Shown here: in pieces, positions 33,801 to 43,652 of the stretch
Numbering within the stretch: position 1 is the stretch's first letter
Layout: every line of letters starts with the position of its first letter
Assembly: GCF_934309415.1 (NCBI RefSeq)
Contig: NZ_CAKRDI010000001.1
Location: 160,386 to 224,385 of the forward strand
Direction: 5' to 3'
Source of the DNA: an uncultured Mediterraneibacter sp.
Lineage (GTDB): Bacteria > Bacillota > Clostridia > Lachnospirales > Lachnospiraceae
Length of the DNA stretch: 64,000 bases
Notes under the pieces: model-generated
The model's database searches: none
Seen by the model: only the letters and a program-made list of their open reading frames with translations
What the model was told of the DNA's origin: nothing
Translations under genes and position numbers: made by a program

Positions 33801-34493
33801 TTATATTGCATAGTTTCTGGCACCAAAGATTCCGGTACCGATGCGTACCATAGTTGCTCCCTCTTCAATTGCAACTTCGTAATCATTGGTCATCCCCATC
33901 GAAAGTATGCTCGCAGTACCATTATCAATGTTTTTATCCTTAATGTCAACATATAATTTGTGTAAATCTGCGAAAATTTTTCTATTCTCCTCCGGATTTT
34001 CAACAAACGGAGCGATTGTCATCAGTCCGCGGACCCTGATATGAGACATTTTGGATACATTTTCTACAAATGGAATCACTTCCTCCATCTTCAATCCAAA
34101 CTTACTTTCTTCCTCTGCCACATTCACCTCCACGAGAATGTCTGCGATCAGATCATGTTTTGCAGCTTCTTTTTCAATCGTCTCAGCAAGTTTTAAAGAA
34201 TCTACAGAATGAATCAACTCCGCTTTATCAATGATATACTTTACTTTATTCGTCTGCAGATGTCCGATCAGATGCCAGTGGATATCCTTTGGAAGAACCT
34301 CATATTTTGCTGTAAGTTCCTGTACCTTATTCTCACCGAATACACGTACTCCAAGGTCATATGCCTCCTGAAGCATCTCTACCGGTTTGGTCTTGCTGAC
34401 CGCGATCAGTGTTACATCTTCCCTCTTTCTTCCTGCTCTGTCACAGGCAGCCTGTATCTTTGCCTCTACTTCCTGCAATTGTTCTTTTAACAT
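33801..34493 (-). CDS. YggS/PLPBP family pyridoxal phosphate homeostasis protein
   Basis: The 230-residue protein binds pyridoxal phosphate without known catalysis and keeps vitamin B6 and amino-acid pools balanced. The PLP Lys is in VTLIAVSKTKPVEML near residue 35. Further family features are WHLIGHLQTNKVKYII, LVEVNVAEEESKFGL, and SMGMTNDYEVAIEEGATMVRIGTGIFG at the end. In Bacillus the ylmE homologue also sits before sepF. Confidence 0.94.
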   Translation of the reverse strand: MLKEQLQEVEAKIQAACDRAGRKREDVTLIAVSKTKPVEMLQEAYDLGVRVFGENKVQELTAKYEVLPKDIHWHLIGHLQTNKVKYIIDKAELIHSVDSLKLAETIEKEAAKHDLIADILVEVNVAEEESKFGLKMEEVIPFVENVSKMSHIRVRGLMTIAPFVENPEENRKIFADLHKLYVDIKDKNIDNGTASILSMGMTNDYEVAIEEGATMVRIGTGIFGARNYAI

Positions 34494-34523
34494 GGTTATT
34501 CAGCCTCCTTATATATTTAACTG

Positions 34524-35951
34524 CTACTGGAATACTACCTCATCTGAACTGATTCCTTTTCCGTTCTGTGCGATATGATCGTAATTATACAGACCATAAG
34601 ACTCGCCTTCCTGTACCACATAATACTCATCATTTTCACACAGGATCGTTATCTTTTTAAACACTGCGTATCCTTTATTAATATTGTATACACCTTTCAG
34701 TTTTTTCGTATCACCGATCTTATATGTCTCTGTGGAATCCGGCATCGCAATAATGTATCCATTTTTCAGTTGATCTTTACTTACATAAACCATGCCGTCA
34801 TCCGATGTATTGTAGATATCCAGTGCCTGGAAAGAAGCGTTTCCTTTTCTGTCCTGAATCATAACTCCCTGGGAAGTGCTGTTTCCTCCGGTCGTGAGAT
34901 ATTCCTGCGGGAATACATAAAAATCTTCTTCCACGACTGCAGATTTTGGAATCTTCAGTCCAGTCTGGTCTTCCAGGATCAGTTCTACATTCAGATAACG
35001 TTCAGATGCATAGCGGACCATAGAATTATCAAAGTCAAGACATCCATAATACGCACCGTCTTTCTGGATCAGAGAGAAATCTGCCCACATCTTTTCGCTA
35101 TCTTTGTCGATCCGTACCTGCACGCTTGTTGTTTCATTCTGCTTCAATAATTTTGCAGTTTCATCCTCCAGTGGAATAATTACGGACCAATTCTCACTTG
35201 TGATCATGCGGTATACCGGATCTCCGGTTGAAACTTTTGTCTGGTCTTTCAGCTCTTTTTTCTGATAATTCGTCTTATCGAACATTTCTTTTGTAAATGT
35301 ATCCTTTGTGACATTCTCATATCCGTCCACGCTCTGTGTAAAGATTCCATCCTGTGCCGCCTCATAAATCTCCGCTTTCTGACCACTGGCTTCAATTACT
35401 GCATCCAGATGCTCTGTCCGTGTCTTACTATAAGTTGCCTGCAAATAAGAATTCACCTCGTTGCGGAGAGAATAGACAGATGAAAAATCTGTTGCTTTAT
35501 AATTGTTATTGAAATTCTGGATCTGAAGCGTAATTCCTGACTGCACTTCCTGATTCAACTCTGTATTTGCTGAAGTTGTATCAGAAGATGCATCCTCTGA
35601 TGAATTATCAGAAGTTACTGTCGTGTCCAGCACTTTTGATGTAAGCGCGTAGATATTGGATCCATTTCTTACTTTACTGTTTTCATTCGGATAAAAACTG
35701 ATATATCCGGATGCATCCGCATCCACTTCTGTCTCTTCCCTCAAAATCAGCCCTGTATAGGAATTATCTTTCACAATACTTCCCTCACGGACTTCATAGA
35801 CGGAGATGGTATCACTCGTCATATATAAAATCACAGTCACAATCAGGTAAATCAGCACGATCAGAAACAGAAAGATTCCGATATTGAACTCCTGTCTGTT
35901 CTTATATTTCCTCATGCTGACTGATTTTGAATTCTTTTTATTCTTTGCCAA
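34524..35951 (-). CDS. HlyD-like membrane-anchored protein of the sepF cluster
   Basis: The protein has one N-terminal membrane segment (FNIGIFLFLIVLIYLIVTVILYM) and a long outer part. An HlyD/adaptor-type barrel follows (VREGSIVKDNSYTGLILREE, YISFYPNENSKVRNG). A TTG start at 35951 is preferred, since GAGGAGG lies 11 bases ahead of it; the ATG at 35978 precedes that site. The mature length is about 475 residues. It heads the YggS-SepF-YlmH set. Related proteins in Clostridia share this position, but their function is not known to me. Confidence 0.7.
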   Translation of the reverse strand: MAKNKKNSKSVSMRKYKNRQEFNIGIFLFLIVLIYLIVTVILYMTSDTISVYEVREGSIVKDNSYTGLILREETEVDADASGYISFYPNENSKVRNGSNIYALTSKVLDTTVTSDNSSEDASSDTTSANTELNQEVQSGITLQIQNFNNNYKATDFSSVYSLRNEVNSYLQATYSKTRTEHLDAVIEASGQKAEIYEAAQDGIFTQSVDGYENVTKDTFTKEMFDKTNYQKKELKDQTKVSTGDPVYRMITSENWSVIIPLEDETAKLLKQNETTSVQVRIDKDSEKMWADFSLIQKDGAYYGCLDFDNSMVRYASERYLNVELILEDQTGLKIPKSAVVEEDFYVFPQEYLTTGGNSTSQGVMIQDRKGNASFQALDIYNTSDDGMVYVSKDQLKNGYIIAMPDSTETYKIGDTKKLKGVYNINKGYAVFKKITILCENDEYYVVQEGESYGLYNYDHIAQNGKGISSDEVVFQ

Positions 35952-36099
35952 ATCAGCACATACCTCCTCTGTTTTCATAGGCTTGTTTGTGAATTGCCGC
36001 TGTTTGCAACAATACTTTCATAACTAATTTAGTATATCATTTTTTTGTGTATATTTCCAGTCTTTAAGGAAATAATAAGATTCATAGATGTTATAAAGT

Positions 36100-36132
36100 G
36101 TTACTGTTTACAGGGCACCTGTGAACAGTAAC
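36100..36132. repeat. Family 1 palindromic repeat, short hairpin copy
   Basis: GTTACTGTTTACAGG and CCTGTGAACAGTAAC form 15-bp arms with one mismatch around GCA. It lies between the divergent HlyD-like and DUF378 genes. Confidence 0.8.
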
Positions 36133-36197
36133 ATTATAAATTTGTTGTTATATACAGCTGCTTGCTGCAAATGACAGCGCAAAAAGGAGGAACTAAC

Positions 36198-36401
36198 ATG
36201 AAATGGTTCGATAACACTTCACTGACACTTGTGATCATCGGTGCTGTAAACTGGCTCCTGATCGGAATCTTTAAATTCGATCTCGTTGCCTTCCTGTTCG
36301 GCAATATGAGCTGGCTTTCCAGAATCGTCTATACGCTTGTCGGCCTGTGTGGACTGTATCTGATCAGTCTGTTTGGAAGAATCCGTGGAATGTCTGAATA
36401 G
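36198..36401 (+). CDS. DUF378 small membrane protein
   Basis: The 67-residue protein has two hydrophobic segments (LTLVIIGAVNWLLIGIF and IVYTLVGLCGLYLISLF), with DLVAFLFG between them, the DUF378 pattern. The start at 36198 is chosen because AAGGAGG lies 8 bases before it; an ATG 36 bases upstream has no such site. Function is unknown. It is a lone plus-strand gene ended by a strong hairpin. Confidence 0.85.
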   Translation: MKWFDNTSLTLVIIGAVNWLLIGIFKFDLVAFLFGNMSWLSRIVYTLVGLCGLYLISLFGRIRGMSE

Positions 36402-36412
36402 ACTGTTCATAC

Positions 36413-36482
36413 TTAAAAAGCCAGGGCAAAGAATCAACAGTGACCATTTATAATCTGTTCATTCTCTGCCCTGGCTTTTAAG
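36413..36482. terminator. Bidirectional terminator
   Basis: TTAAAAAGCCAGGGCA pairs with TGCCCTGGCTTTTAA, with a second AAAGAAT/ATTCTCT extension. It lies between the convergent DUF378 and carboxypeptidase genes and has T-runs on both strands. Confidence 0.88.
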
Positions 36483-36505
36483 CCATAACTCTTATAGCAT
36501 AACTT

Positions 36506-37522
36506 TTATTTTTCACCATTCTCCAGCAACTGGTTCATCTGCTGATACAGGCTATTCTTTGTCTCAGCCCCCATAATCACGGAAATATATGGGTTCTCCT
36601 CCATATTCTCGCTGTACAGGATCACACAGCATCCTGCTTCATCTGTTGTTCCGGTTTTTCCACCGAAAATTTTGATTCCTTCAGGTGCCTGAATCTCATT
36701 CAGGGAATAGTAGTTCGTCGGAAGTACTTCCTCAGTTCTCTGTGTTCCATCTTCTCCTGTGAGAGTCATCGTATAAGAATCCATAGAAATAATATCCATG
36801 AATCTCTGATCCTGGATGCAGGCATTGAAGATCAGATAAAGATCATATGCTGTTGTGTAATGATCATCATCATGCAGACCATGCGGATTTACAAAGTGTG
36901 TGCCGGTTGCTCCCAGCTTCTTTGCCTCCTGATTCATCAGTTCCGCAAATGTAGCCACACTGCCGGAAATGTGGTCTGCGATTGCTACCCCACAGTCATT
37001 TCCTGATTTCAGCAAAAGTCCGCACAGGAGATCCTGCAGTGTCACCTGATCCCCGGATTTCAGTCCACAGGTCACTTCATCGGCCGCAAAATTCTCCACA
37101 TCCTCATTCAGTGTCACAACATCCTCAGGATTTCCGTATTTCAGTGCAAGATACGCTGTCATAAGTTTGGTCGTACTTGCCGGATATACCTTTTCATACA
37201 GATTATATCCGCAGACTACTTTCTGGTCCTTTAGATTAAATAATCCCGCTGCATTCAGCGTATTCCCTTCGGTATCAAACCCGTCCAGAGATACTTCTTC
37301 CGAAGCCACACACAGGCTGTCGGCAAACAGTTTACCCTGATAAATATTCGTATTATACTGAGCCGCTTCGTATCTGGCAATCGGATCTCCGGTGTTCTCC
37401 GCAAGATACCATGCACCACCTCCGATGATTCCACATACGATAATCAGGCAGAGTATCTTAAGATAATTTACCCTGCCTGTATTACGGCGCCTTCTTCTTT
37501 TTCTTCTGCGCTTACGATCCAT
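36506..37522 (-). CDS. D-alanyl-D-alanine carboxypeptidase (DacA/S11 family)
   Basis: This penicillin-binding protein trims the terminal D-Ala from peptidoglycan stems. The 338-residue protein has a very basic N-terminus (KRRRKRRRRRN), then a membrane segment. The catalytic motifs are SxxK in YPASTTKLMTAYLAL near residue 117, SGN in LLLKSGNDCGVAIADH near 172, and KTG in KIFGGKTGTTDEAG near 290. It is the last gene of the minus-strand shape and division run, overlapping mgsA by one base. Confidence 0.92.
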   Translation of the reverse strand: MDRKRRRKRRRRRNTGRVNYLKILCLIIVCGIIGGGAWYLAENTGDPIARYEAAQYNTNIYQGKLFADSLCVASEEVSLDGFDTEGNTLNAAGLFNLKDQKVVCGYNLYEKVYPASTTKLMTAYLALKYGNPEDVVTLNEDVENFAADEVTCGLKSGDQVTLQDLLCGLLLKSGNDCGVAIADHISGSVATFAELMNQEAKKLGATGTHFVNPHGLHDDDHYTTAYDLYLIFNACIQDQRFMDIISMDSYTMTLTGEDGTQRTEEVLPTNYYSLNEIQAPEGIKIFGGKTGTTDEAGCCVILYSENMEENPYISVIMGAETKNSLYQQMNQLLENGEK

Positions 37523-37926
37523 TATTTATACATCTCCCGCCAGTCAAGATCTCCTCTGTCAAGAGCAAGAATCAATGCTTCCGCCGTCGCAATATTCGTT
37601 GCGATCGGAATATTATAAATATCACAAAGCTTCACAATATCATTCACATCCGGTTCATGGGAATGTGGTGTCAGAGGATCTCTGAAAAATATGAGCAAAT
37701 CTATCATATTATGTTCAATCTGTGATCCCAGCTGCTGTTTTCCTCCAAGATGTCCCGGAAGATATTTGTGAATGCTTAAATTCGTTACATTCTCTACGAG
37801 TATACCTGTGGTCTCTGTTGCGTAAAGCTCATGTTTGCTGAGTATTCCACGGTATGCGATACAGAAATTCTGCATCAGTTTCTTTTTCGCGTCATGCGCT
37901 ACTAATCCAATATTCATGACCGTCAT
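37522..37926 (-). CDS. mgsA: Methylglyoxal synthase MgsA
   Basis: The enzyme converts dihydroxyacetone phosphate to methylglyoxal and phosphate, a bypass of lower glycolysis. The 134-residue protein has the phosphate-binding GHLGGKQQLGSQI near residue 60. The catalytic Asp regions are LLIFFRDPLTPHSHEPDV near residue 80. Its place between rodA and a carboxypeptidase gene is unusual by function but I believe it recurs in Lachnospiraceae. Confidence 0.95.
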   Translation of the reverse strand: MTVMNIGLVAHDAKKKLMQNFCIAYRGILSKHELYATETTGILVENVTNLSIHKYLPGHLGGKQQLGSQIEHNMIDLLIFFRDPLTPHSHEPDVNDIVKLCDIYNIPIATNIATAEALILALDRGDLDWREMYK

Positions 37927-37933
37927 CCTCTCT

Positions 37934-39061
37934 TTACTGATATTTGTCTGGCTGTAAGCCTACATTCAGCACGAAACCGATTCCCATGTAAAAACATACT
38001 ACAGAAGTCAGTCCATAACTGACGAATGGGAGAGATAATCCTGTGTTCGGGAAAATCATCGTAGCTACACTGATATTAATAAAACTCTGTATTCCTATCA
38101 GTGAGGCAACCCCTCCGCAGATCAGCCGCCCTCCTGTATCCTTCGCTTTCATGCCAATCAGGATACAATCTATCACAATTAATAATAACAAAAATATCAC
38201 GCTACAACAACCCACAAATCCTAATTCTTCACCAATAATTGCAAAAATAAAGTCTGTCTGTGGTTCTGACACGAAATTTCCGTTTTTCAGGGAAGTTGTT
38301 GCATCGTTATCATAGCCTTTTCCAGTCAGCTGTCCGGAACCGATCGCCCTCACGGAATTCAACTGCTGATACGCTCCGTCATCTGCATATTTCTCCGGTT
38401 CCAGCCAGGAAAGGATACGGTTCTGCTGATATCCTTTCAGGAACGGCTGATTCGGCTGAACCGCAACAACCAGCAGAATGATCACTGTAGGCACGATCAC
38501 CACCAGAATCGTTCCGATCAACTTGTAGCTCAGGCCTCCCAGATAGAGAAGCGCACAGAACAGTGCCGCAATACAGATTGTTGTAGACAGGTTCGGCTGT
38601 TTATAGATCAACGCCAGTGAAGGAATAATCAGTGCAATTGCCTGAAAGATCGTCTTTGGATTCCGGATCTTCTGTTCCCGTTCCATCAGGAATTTTGCAA
38701 AGAACAGGATCATAAGGATCTTGGTCAGATCCGAAGGCTGAAACTGAACTCCGATGTTCAGCCATCGCTTTGCTCCATTTACCGATGTACCAAACAGTAA
38801 TACTGCCACCAGCAGCACCAGATTCAGGATATACAGCGGCCAGTATAAATTCAGAATCCAGTTATAATCAATCAACGAGATAACAAACATAGCCAGAATT
38901 CCCAGAACCACACCCATAACCTGACGATTCATCAGATCCGGTCTGGCACTTCGTACCATCAGAATTCCGATCAGGGAAATCAGAAGTACAAAAATCACAA
39001 GGCTGATCTTATAATCTTTTATATTGTAACGTTGTTTCATGTTTGTAAAGATGGATTTCAA
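37934..39061 (-). CDS. rodA: SEDS glycosyltransferase RodA
   Basis: RodA polymerises glycan strands for side-wall growth together with PBP2. The 375-residue protein has about ten membrane segments. SEDS features include RSARPDLMNRQ, QPSDLTKILMILFFAKFL near residue 115, and the late GEELGFVGCCSVIFLLLL and GLSLPFVSYGLTSVV. The gene overlaps minE by 4 bases. RodA rather than FtsW is inferred from the mreBCD-PBP2 context. Confidence 0.92.
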   Translation of the reverse strand: MKSIFTNMKQRYNIKDYKISLVIFVLLISLIGILMVRSARPDLMNRQVMGVVLGILAMFVISLIDYNWILNLYWPLYILNLVLLVAVLLFGTSVNGAKRWLNIGVQFQPSDLTKILMILFFAKFLMEREQKIRNPKTIFQAIALIIPSLALIYKQPNLSTTICIAALFCALLYLGGLSYKLIGTILVVIVPTVIILLVVAVQPNQPFLKGYQQNRILSWLEPEKYADDGAYQQLNSVRAIGSGQLTGKGYDNDATTSLKNGNFVSEPQTDFIFAIIGEELGFVGCCSVIFLLLLIVIDCILIGMKAKDTGGRLICGGVASLIGIQSFINISVATMIFPNTGLSLPFVSYGLTSVVCFYMGIGFVLNVGLQPDKYQ

Positions 39062-39273
39062 TTCTTTTTTCCTCTTGTATCATAATTTATATGTATCTCT
39101 GTACGTGTAATTTCAATTTCAAAATCTTCCGGCCGGATCTCGATATACTTTGCTACCGTATGATAAAGATCGTTTGAAAGCCGGTCGACCAGATCGGGTG
39201 TACATTTCATTCGGTCTGAAACAAGCAGTGTTTTCAGTCTTTCTTTCGCAATGGAAACAGAACGTACACTCAT
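39058..39273 (-). CDS. minE: Division-site specificity factor MinE
   Basis: The 71-residue protein makes MinC/MinD oscillate by stimulating MinD ATP hydrolysis. SIAKERLKTLLVSDRMKCTP is the MinD-contact part. The C-terminal dimer part is DLYHTVAKYIEIRPEDFEIEIT. It lies 12 bases after minD and overlaps rodA by 4 bases. Having MinE rather than the DivIVA/MinJ system is common in Clostridia. Confidence 0.93.
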   Translation of the reverse strand: MSVRSVSIAKERLKTLLVSDRMKCTPDLVDRLSNDLYHTVAKYIEIRPEDFEIEITRTEIHINYDTRGKKN

Positions 39274-39284
39274 TGGCTGCCCTC

Positions 39285-40076
39285 CTAATTGCGGTGGAAC
39301 AGGCTTGAGAGTTTTCCAAAGAATCCTTCCTGACGGTTAAAGTCAGTGATCGGGATCTCTTCTCCTGTAATTCTCTGGCAGACTTTCGCATAACATTTTC
39401 CGGCCAGACTTTCATCTCCAACCACAGGTTCTCCCTGATTGGTCGCAATGACAACATATTCATCATCCGGGATCACTCCCAGAAGATCGATCGCAAGAAT
39501 TTCTGTTACATCATCAATCGACATCATATCACCCCTGCGTACCATATCCACTCTGAGACGGTTGATCAGAAGTTCATTTCTCCGGATCCCGGCACGCTCC
39601 AGAAGACCGATGATCCGGTCCGCATCCCGGATGGAAGAAACTTCCGGAGTCGTAACTACGATCGCACGTTCTGCACCTGCAATGGCATTCTGGAATCCCT
39701 GTTCGATCCCCGCCGGGCAGTCAAGCAGTACGTAATCGTACTCATCTTTCAGATCTTCTACCAGTTTCTTCATCTGTTCCGGTGAAATACTTGTTTTGTC
39801 CTTGGTCTGTGCGGAAGGGAGCAGATACAGCTCCGGAAAACGCTTGTCCTTGATCACTGCCTGTTTGACTCTGCATTTTCCTTCGATCACATCCACCAGA
39901 TTGTATACGATCCGATTTTCAAGACCGAGTACCACATCCAGATTTCTAAGGCCCAGATCCGTATCGATCACCAGCACTTTTCTGCCAAGCTGTGAGAGGC
40001 CGATTCCTATATTCGCTGTCGTTGTCGTCTTACCGACACCGCCTTTTCCTGATGTAATGACGATTACTTCACCCAT
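39285..40076 (-). CDS. minD: Septum-site ATPase MinD
   Basis: MinD is the membrane-bound ATPase that carries MinC to the poles. The 263-residue protein has the deviant Walker A GKGGVGKTTTTANIGIG at residue 10, then LVIDTDLGLRNLD and YVLLDCPAGIEQGFQNAI. The C-terminal amphipathic membrane helix (GFFGKLSSLFHRN) is present. It lies between minC and minE. Confidence 0.96.
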   Translation of the reverse strand: MGEVIVITSGKGGVGKTTTTANIGIGLSQLGRKVLVIDTDLGLRNLDVVLGLENRIVYNLVDVIEGKCRVKQAVIKDKRFPELYLLPSAQTKDKTSISPEQMKKLVEDLKDEYDYVLLDCPAGIEQGFQNAIAGAERAIVVTTPEVSSIRDADRIIGLLERAGIRRNELLINRLRVDMVRRGDMMSIDDVTEILAIDLLGVIPDDEYVVIATNQGEPVVGDESLAGKCYAKVCQRITGEEIPITDFNRQEGFFGKLSSLFHRN

Positions 40077-40090
40077 GTTATTTCTTCCTC

Positions 40091-40747
40091 CTATTCAAGC
40101 AGTGGATCGAGATAAATATGCATTCCATCCACCACAGCGATCTTCGGTCCTTTTATGGTAAGGCTTTCCTGATAGACAAACTGACGTTTCGCTTCAATGT
40201 CACCGATACTGAGACGTTTCGGCTGCATGGAAAGCGCAACAATATATGCATCTCTGTTATAAGGAACTCCGGCATGTGCCGAACCGTAAAGTCCGCCGAC
40301 GATCACAATATTTCCCTTTGCAATCACTCTGGCTCCCAGTTCCACATCTCCCAGAACTACAATACTGGAATCCGATTCAAGTACCTGGCGTCTGCCAAGC
40401 GTCCCGCGATAGAACTGTCCTTCTCTTTTCTGTACATTTGCAAGCGTTTCTTCCACAATGCTTTTGTATGTAAGTTCCTTCTGTTCATCCTGATCGATGA
40501 TACACACGATCTTGACTCCTGTCGTCTCTGTGATGATATCGATCATTTTTCCTTCTTCCGCATCTGTCAGCACTCTTCCCGAGAAACAGATCGCCATATG
40601 CTCTGTTCCCCGGAAAAACTTTACCGATTCGCGGAACCGGGTGTATGCTGCATCGCATAATTCCTGGAATGGAGCGTCAGGGTCTAATCTCAGCTCCACT
40701 CCATACCGGTTGCTTTTAATTGTTATCAGCCTGTCCATACATTTCAT
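40091..40747 (-). CDS. minC: Septum-site inhibitor MinC
   Basis: MinC stops FtsZ ring formation away from mid-cell. About 218 residues follow the chosen ATG at 40747; a longer frame to 40804 overlaps the upstream PBP2 gene, and the ATG at 40738 is also possible. The N-terminal FtsZ-binding part starts ITIKSNRYGVELRLDPD. The C-terminal beta-helix that binds MinD reads VLGDVELGARVIAKGNIVIVGGLYGSAHAG. It is followed by minD and minE. Confidence 0.93.
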   Translation of the reverse strand: MKCMDRLITIKSNRYGVELRLDPDAPFQELCDAAYTRFRESVKFFRGTEHMAICFSGRVLTDAEEGKMIDIITETTGVKIVCIIDQDEQKELTYKSIVEETLANVQKREGQFYRGTLGRRQVLESDSSIVVLGDVELGARVIAKGNIVIVGGLYGSAHAGVPYNRDAYIVALSMQPKRLSIGDIEAKRQFVYQESLTIKGPKIAVVDGMHIYLDPLLE

Positions 40748-40760
40748 CACCAATCTTTCA

Positions 40761-43652
40761 TTAATCCCCGGAACTTGCAGCTCCAAGTTCAGCCGCTTCT
40801 CCATTGATCAGATCTTCTGCTTTATCCGGCTGGAAGTATACTTTGGAAATGTCCCTTCCGATCTCTGCCGCATAAGATGAATTATATCCGTTGGCAATAC
40901 GAACTGCGATTGCGATCTCCGGTGTATCCGCCGGAGCATATCCAACAAACAATACGTTATCCGCATGTTTCAGACTCAGCTGGGCAGTACCGGTCTTTCC
41001 GGCCATGCTGAAGTCAATTCCTGAGAAAGTAGAGGAATTATTGACCATTCTCTGCATACCTTCATGTACCAGATCCCAGGTTGTGGAACTGATCTCATCC
41101 ATTGTGTTGATCACTTCCGGAGTATAATCTTTGATCAATTTTCCATTGGAATCCGTTGTCTTGTCGATCAGAGACAGACTGTAAACGGTTCCTTTGTTGG
41201 CAACCGCCGCCACATAACGGTTCATCTGGCTGACAGTATAGTTGTTGGTACCCTGTCCAATTGCAGATCGTACGGAGTCTGTATCGGAAATCTGTGGATC
41301 TGACTCAGGGATCTCAACACCGGATATCTGGTCAAATCCAAACATTTTGGCATATTTTGCAAGCTTCTCAACACCTGTGTCACTGTTATAATTTCCTTCT
41401 GAATCCTCACCCAGTCTGTAACCGACTTCATAGAAGAAATCATTACAGGAATTCTGGATCGCACCGGCCACATTCAGGCTTCCATGAGCACTTGGATAAA
41501 TCCAGCACTTCGGACTTGGTGTAATCTTGTCAAACACACCAGTACACTGAATGTATGTTCCTCCGTCGATCACACCCTCCGTCAGCCCTGCTACAGAAGA
41601 TAGCATCTTATAAGTAGAACCCGGAGCTGTCTTCTCCTGTGTCGCACGGTTATAGAACGTTCTTGAAAGTCCTGTTGCCAGCTGTACATAGTAAGATCTG
41701 TCCATCACATTCGACAGACGGTTGTTGTCGTATCCCGGATAGGATACACAGGCCAATACCTCTCCTGTGTTCGGATCACTTACAACAGCACCTGCTGAAC
41801 ACGGTTCCAGCGCAAGCTGTCCCGGTGTGATCTCAAGACTTGAGATCTTTCCTGTCAGCCAGGAAAATGCCGGAGTAGAACCATCTCTCAATCCGTTGTA
41901 AGCATCTTCGTCCATCTTAAGGACTCCCTGTTCGTATACGATCGCACAGATCTGTCCACCTGTGACATCACCTGATTTTATAAGATATTTGTAGAGAAGT
42001 TTGTCGAAATCGCTATCTTTATTCAAATAATCTTCCAAATAAGTCAGAATTCCCTGATAAATCTCCTCTGAGCTCGAATAAGAGCTGCCTTCCAGCTTCG
42101 TCGTGTCGATCCAGTTCTTTGAAATCGCATAGTTCAGATACGTGTAAAGACTGATTGTCTCATCCTTCGCCCAGGAAATATAAGTATCGTCATTCTTGTC
42201 AATCTGATCTGACATCAGGATTCCCGTATCCGATGTAAGCACTGTATCACATACATAATCCATATATGCCTTCATCTCATCTGAAAGATCGTCATAGGCT
42301 GCCGCATTCTTATCCTTGAGTTCCGACATAATCTCATCCAAAGCAGATACTTTCTTTGCCTGGAATACCTGATACACTTCTTTTTCTGTTGTCTTGGCAT
42401 CACTGCTCGCGAAATGATCCGAGTCAATGATCGCATTTCCGATAAAGTTATAATAAGCATCACCCACCGGAATGATCAGTTCTTTTGAATCACTGATATT
42501 AGATGAATCATAATCCAGTACATTCTGCAGTTTTGACAGCACAATTCCGGCAACTTTCTCTTCCAGCAATTTATAAGTGCTTGCCTGAAGATCTTTGTCA
42601 ATGGTCAGATAAACATCATTTCCAGCCTCCGGATCTGTCTTGCTCACAGTATCCGTCACACGACCAAGGCTGTCTACATAAACTGTAGTTTCTCCTTTTT
42701 TACCCTGAAGGATGCTGTCCATCGTCTGCTCGATTCCTGCTTTACCTACAATATCAGACAACGTATATTTCTTTTTATCTTCTTTATCCAGCGCATCATA
42801 TTCATCCTGTGAAATCTGTCCGGTATATCCGATCAGAGATGCAAAATACATACTGTCTGCGTATTTTCTGATAGATTCCTCTGAAATATCTACACCGGTC
42901 AGTGTATCTTTGTTCTCCATGATCGCCGCAGCAGTCTCATCGCTGACATCGGATGCAAGGACTGTCGCAATATACTGCTGGAAACTGTTCAGATTCATGG
43001 CATAACGCATATTGACTAATTTCAGAAGGTATTCCGGTTCCAGCTTGCTGTCATCCAGCCCGTATCCATACGTTTTGTCTGTGCAAAGATAATGGATGAT
43101 ATCTGCTGCTGATTCATTCTGCTGTTCCTTGGAAAGTTCATCAATTGTCTTCTTACCATATACATCGGCAACAAAACGAAGTCTCTGCGTCTCACTGGAC
43201 TGTGTAAACTGATATTCTCCTGCTGAATCCAGAATAATTCCAAAACTGGAAATTACTGAATCATCATGGCTCTCTACAATTGTAAGCACAGAATCCAGGA
43301 TCTTATTGATCGCAGCATTCTTCTTTGCTCTGTCATCTGTAGTAATTGAATTTTCTACCGTAGTAAGGTCGATCGTTACAGAATAAGCCAGCTGGTTGTA
43401 TGCCAGAAGATTCCCGTTTCTGTCATAAATATTTCCTCTTGTACCTGCCACTGCACTGGTTCTTCTGATGGAGAGCTCATAATTCTCAAGATAATCGCTT
43501 CCTTTCACGATCTGAAGATAGAAAAGTCTTCCGATCAGGATTGAGGAGCTCACACAGAATACAACGATCAGTGTAGCGAGTCTGGAACGTAACATGGACG
43601 CCCCGGCCTCTTTGATACGATCGAATAAATCTCTAAACAAACTTACTTTCAC
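40761..43652 (-). CDS. Class B penicillin-binding protein 2 (elongation transpeptidase)
   Basis: PBP2 cross-links side-wall peptidoglycan with RodA and MreBCD. It has one N-terminal membrane segment (LATLIVVFCVSSSILIGRLFYL) and a dimerisation domain with RGNIYDRNGNLLAYN. The transpeptidase motifs are STYK in APGSTYKMLSSVAGL, SCN in NSCNDFFYEVG and KTG in MAGKTGTAQLS. At 963 residues it is about 250-300 longer than typical PBP2. The extra length falls in the region before the transpeptidase domain (Asp/Ser/Tyr-rich, about residues 350-600). The start overlaps the mreD end; a TTG at 43640 may be the true start. Confidence 0.92.
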   Translation of the reverse strand: MKVSLFRDLFDRIKEAGASMLRSRLATLIVVFCVSSSILIGRLFYLQIVKGSDYLENYELSIRRTSAVAGTRGNIYDRNGNLLAYNQLAYSVTIDLTTVENSITTDDRAKKNAAINKILDSVLTIVESHDDSVISSFGIILDSAGEYQFTQSSETQRLRFVADVYGKKTIDELSKEQQNESAADIIHYLCTDKTYGYGLDDSKLEPEYLLKLVNMRYAMNLNSFQQYIATVLASDVSDETAAAIMENKDTLTGVDISEESIRKYADSMYFASLIGYTGQISQDEYDALDKEDKKKYTLSDIVGKAGIEQTMDSILQGKKGETTVYVDSLGRVTDTVSKTDPEAGNDVYLTIDKDLQASTYKLLEEKVAGIVLSKLQNVLDYDSSNISDSKELIIPVGDAYYNFIGNAIIDSDHFASSDAKTTEKEVYQVFQAKKVSALDEIMSELKDKNAAAYDDLSDEMKAYMDYVCDTVLTSDTGILMSDQIDKNDDTYISWAKDETISLYTYLNYAISKNWIDTTKLEGSSYSSSEEIYQGILTYLEDYLNKDSDFDKLLYKYLIKSGDVTGGQICAIVYEQGVLKMDEDAYNGLRDGSTPAFSWLTGKISSLEITPGQLALEPCSAGAVVSDPNTGEVLACVSYPGYDNNRLSNVMDRSYYVQLATGLSRTFYNRATQEKTAPGSTYKMLSSVAGLTEGVIDGGTYIQCTGVFDKITPSPKCWIYPSAHGSLNVAGAIQNSCNDFFYEVGYRLGEDSEGNYNSDTGVEKLAKYAKMFGFDQISGVEIPESDPQISDTDSVRSAIGQGTNNYTVSQMNRYVAAVANKGTVYSLSLIDKTTDSNGKLIKDYTPEVINTMDEISSTTWDLVHEGMQRMVNNSSTFSGIDFSMAGKTGTAQLSLKHADNVLFVGYAPADTPEIAIAVRIANGYNSSYAAEIGRDISKVYFQPDKAEDLINGEAAELGAASSGD

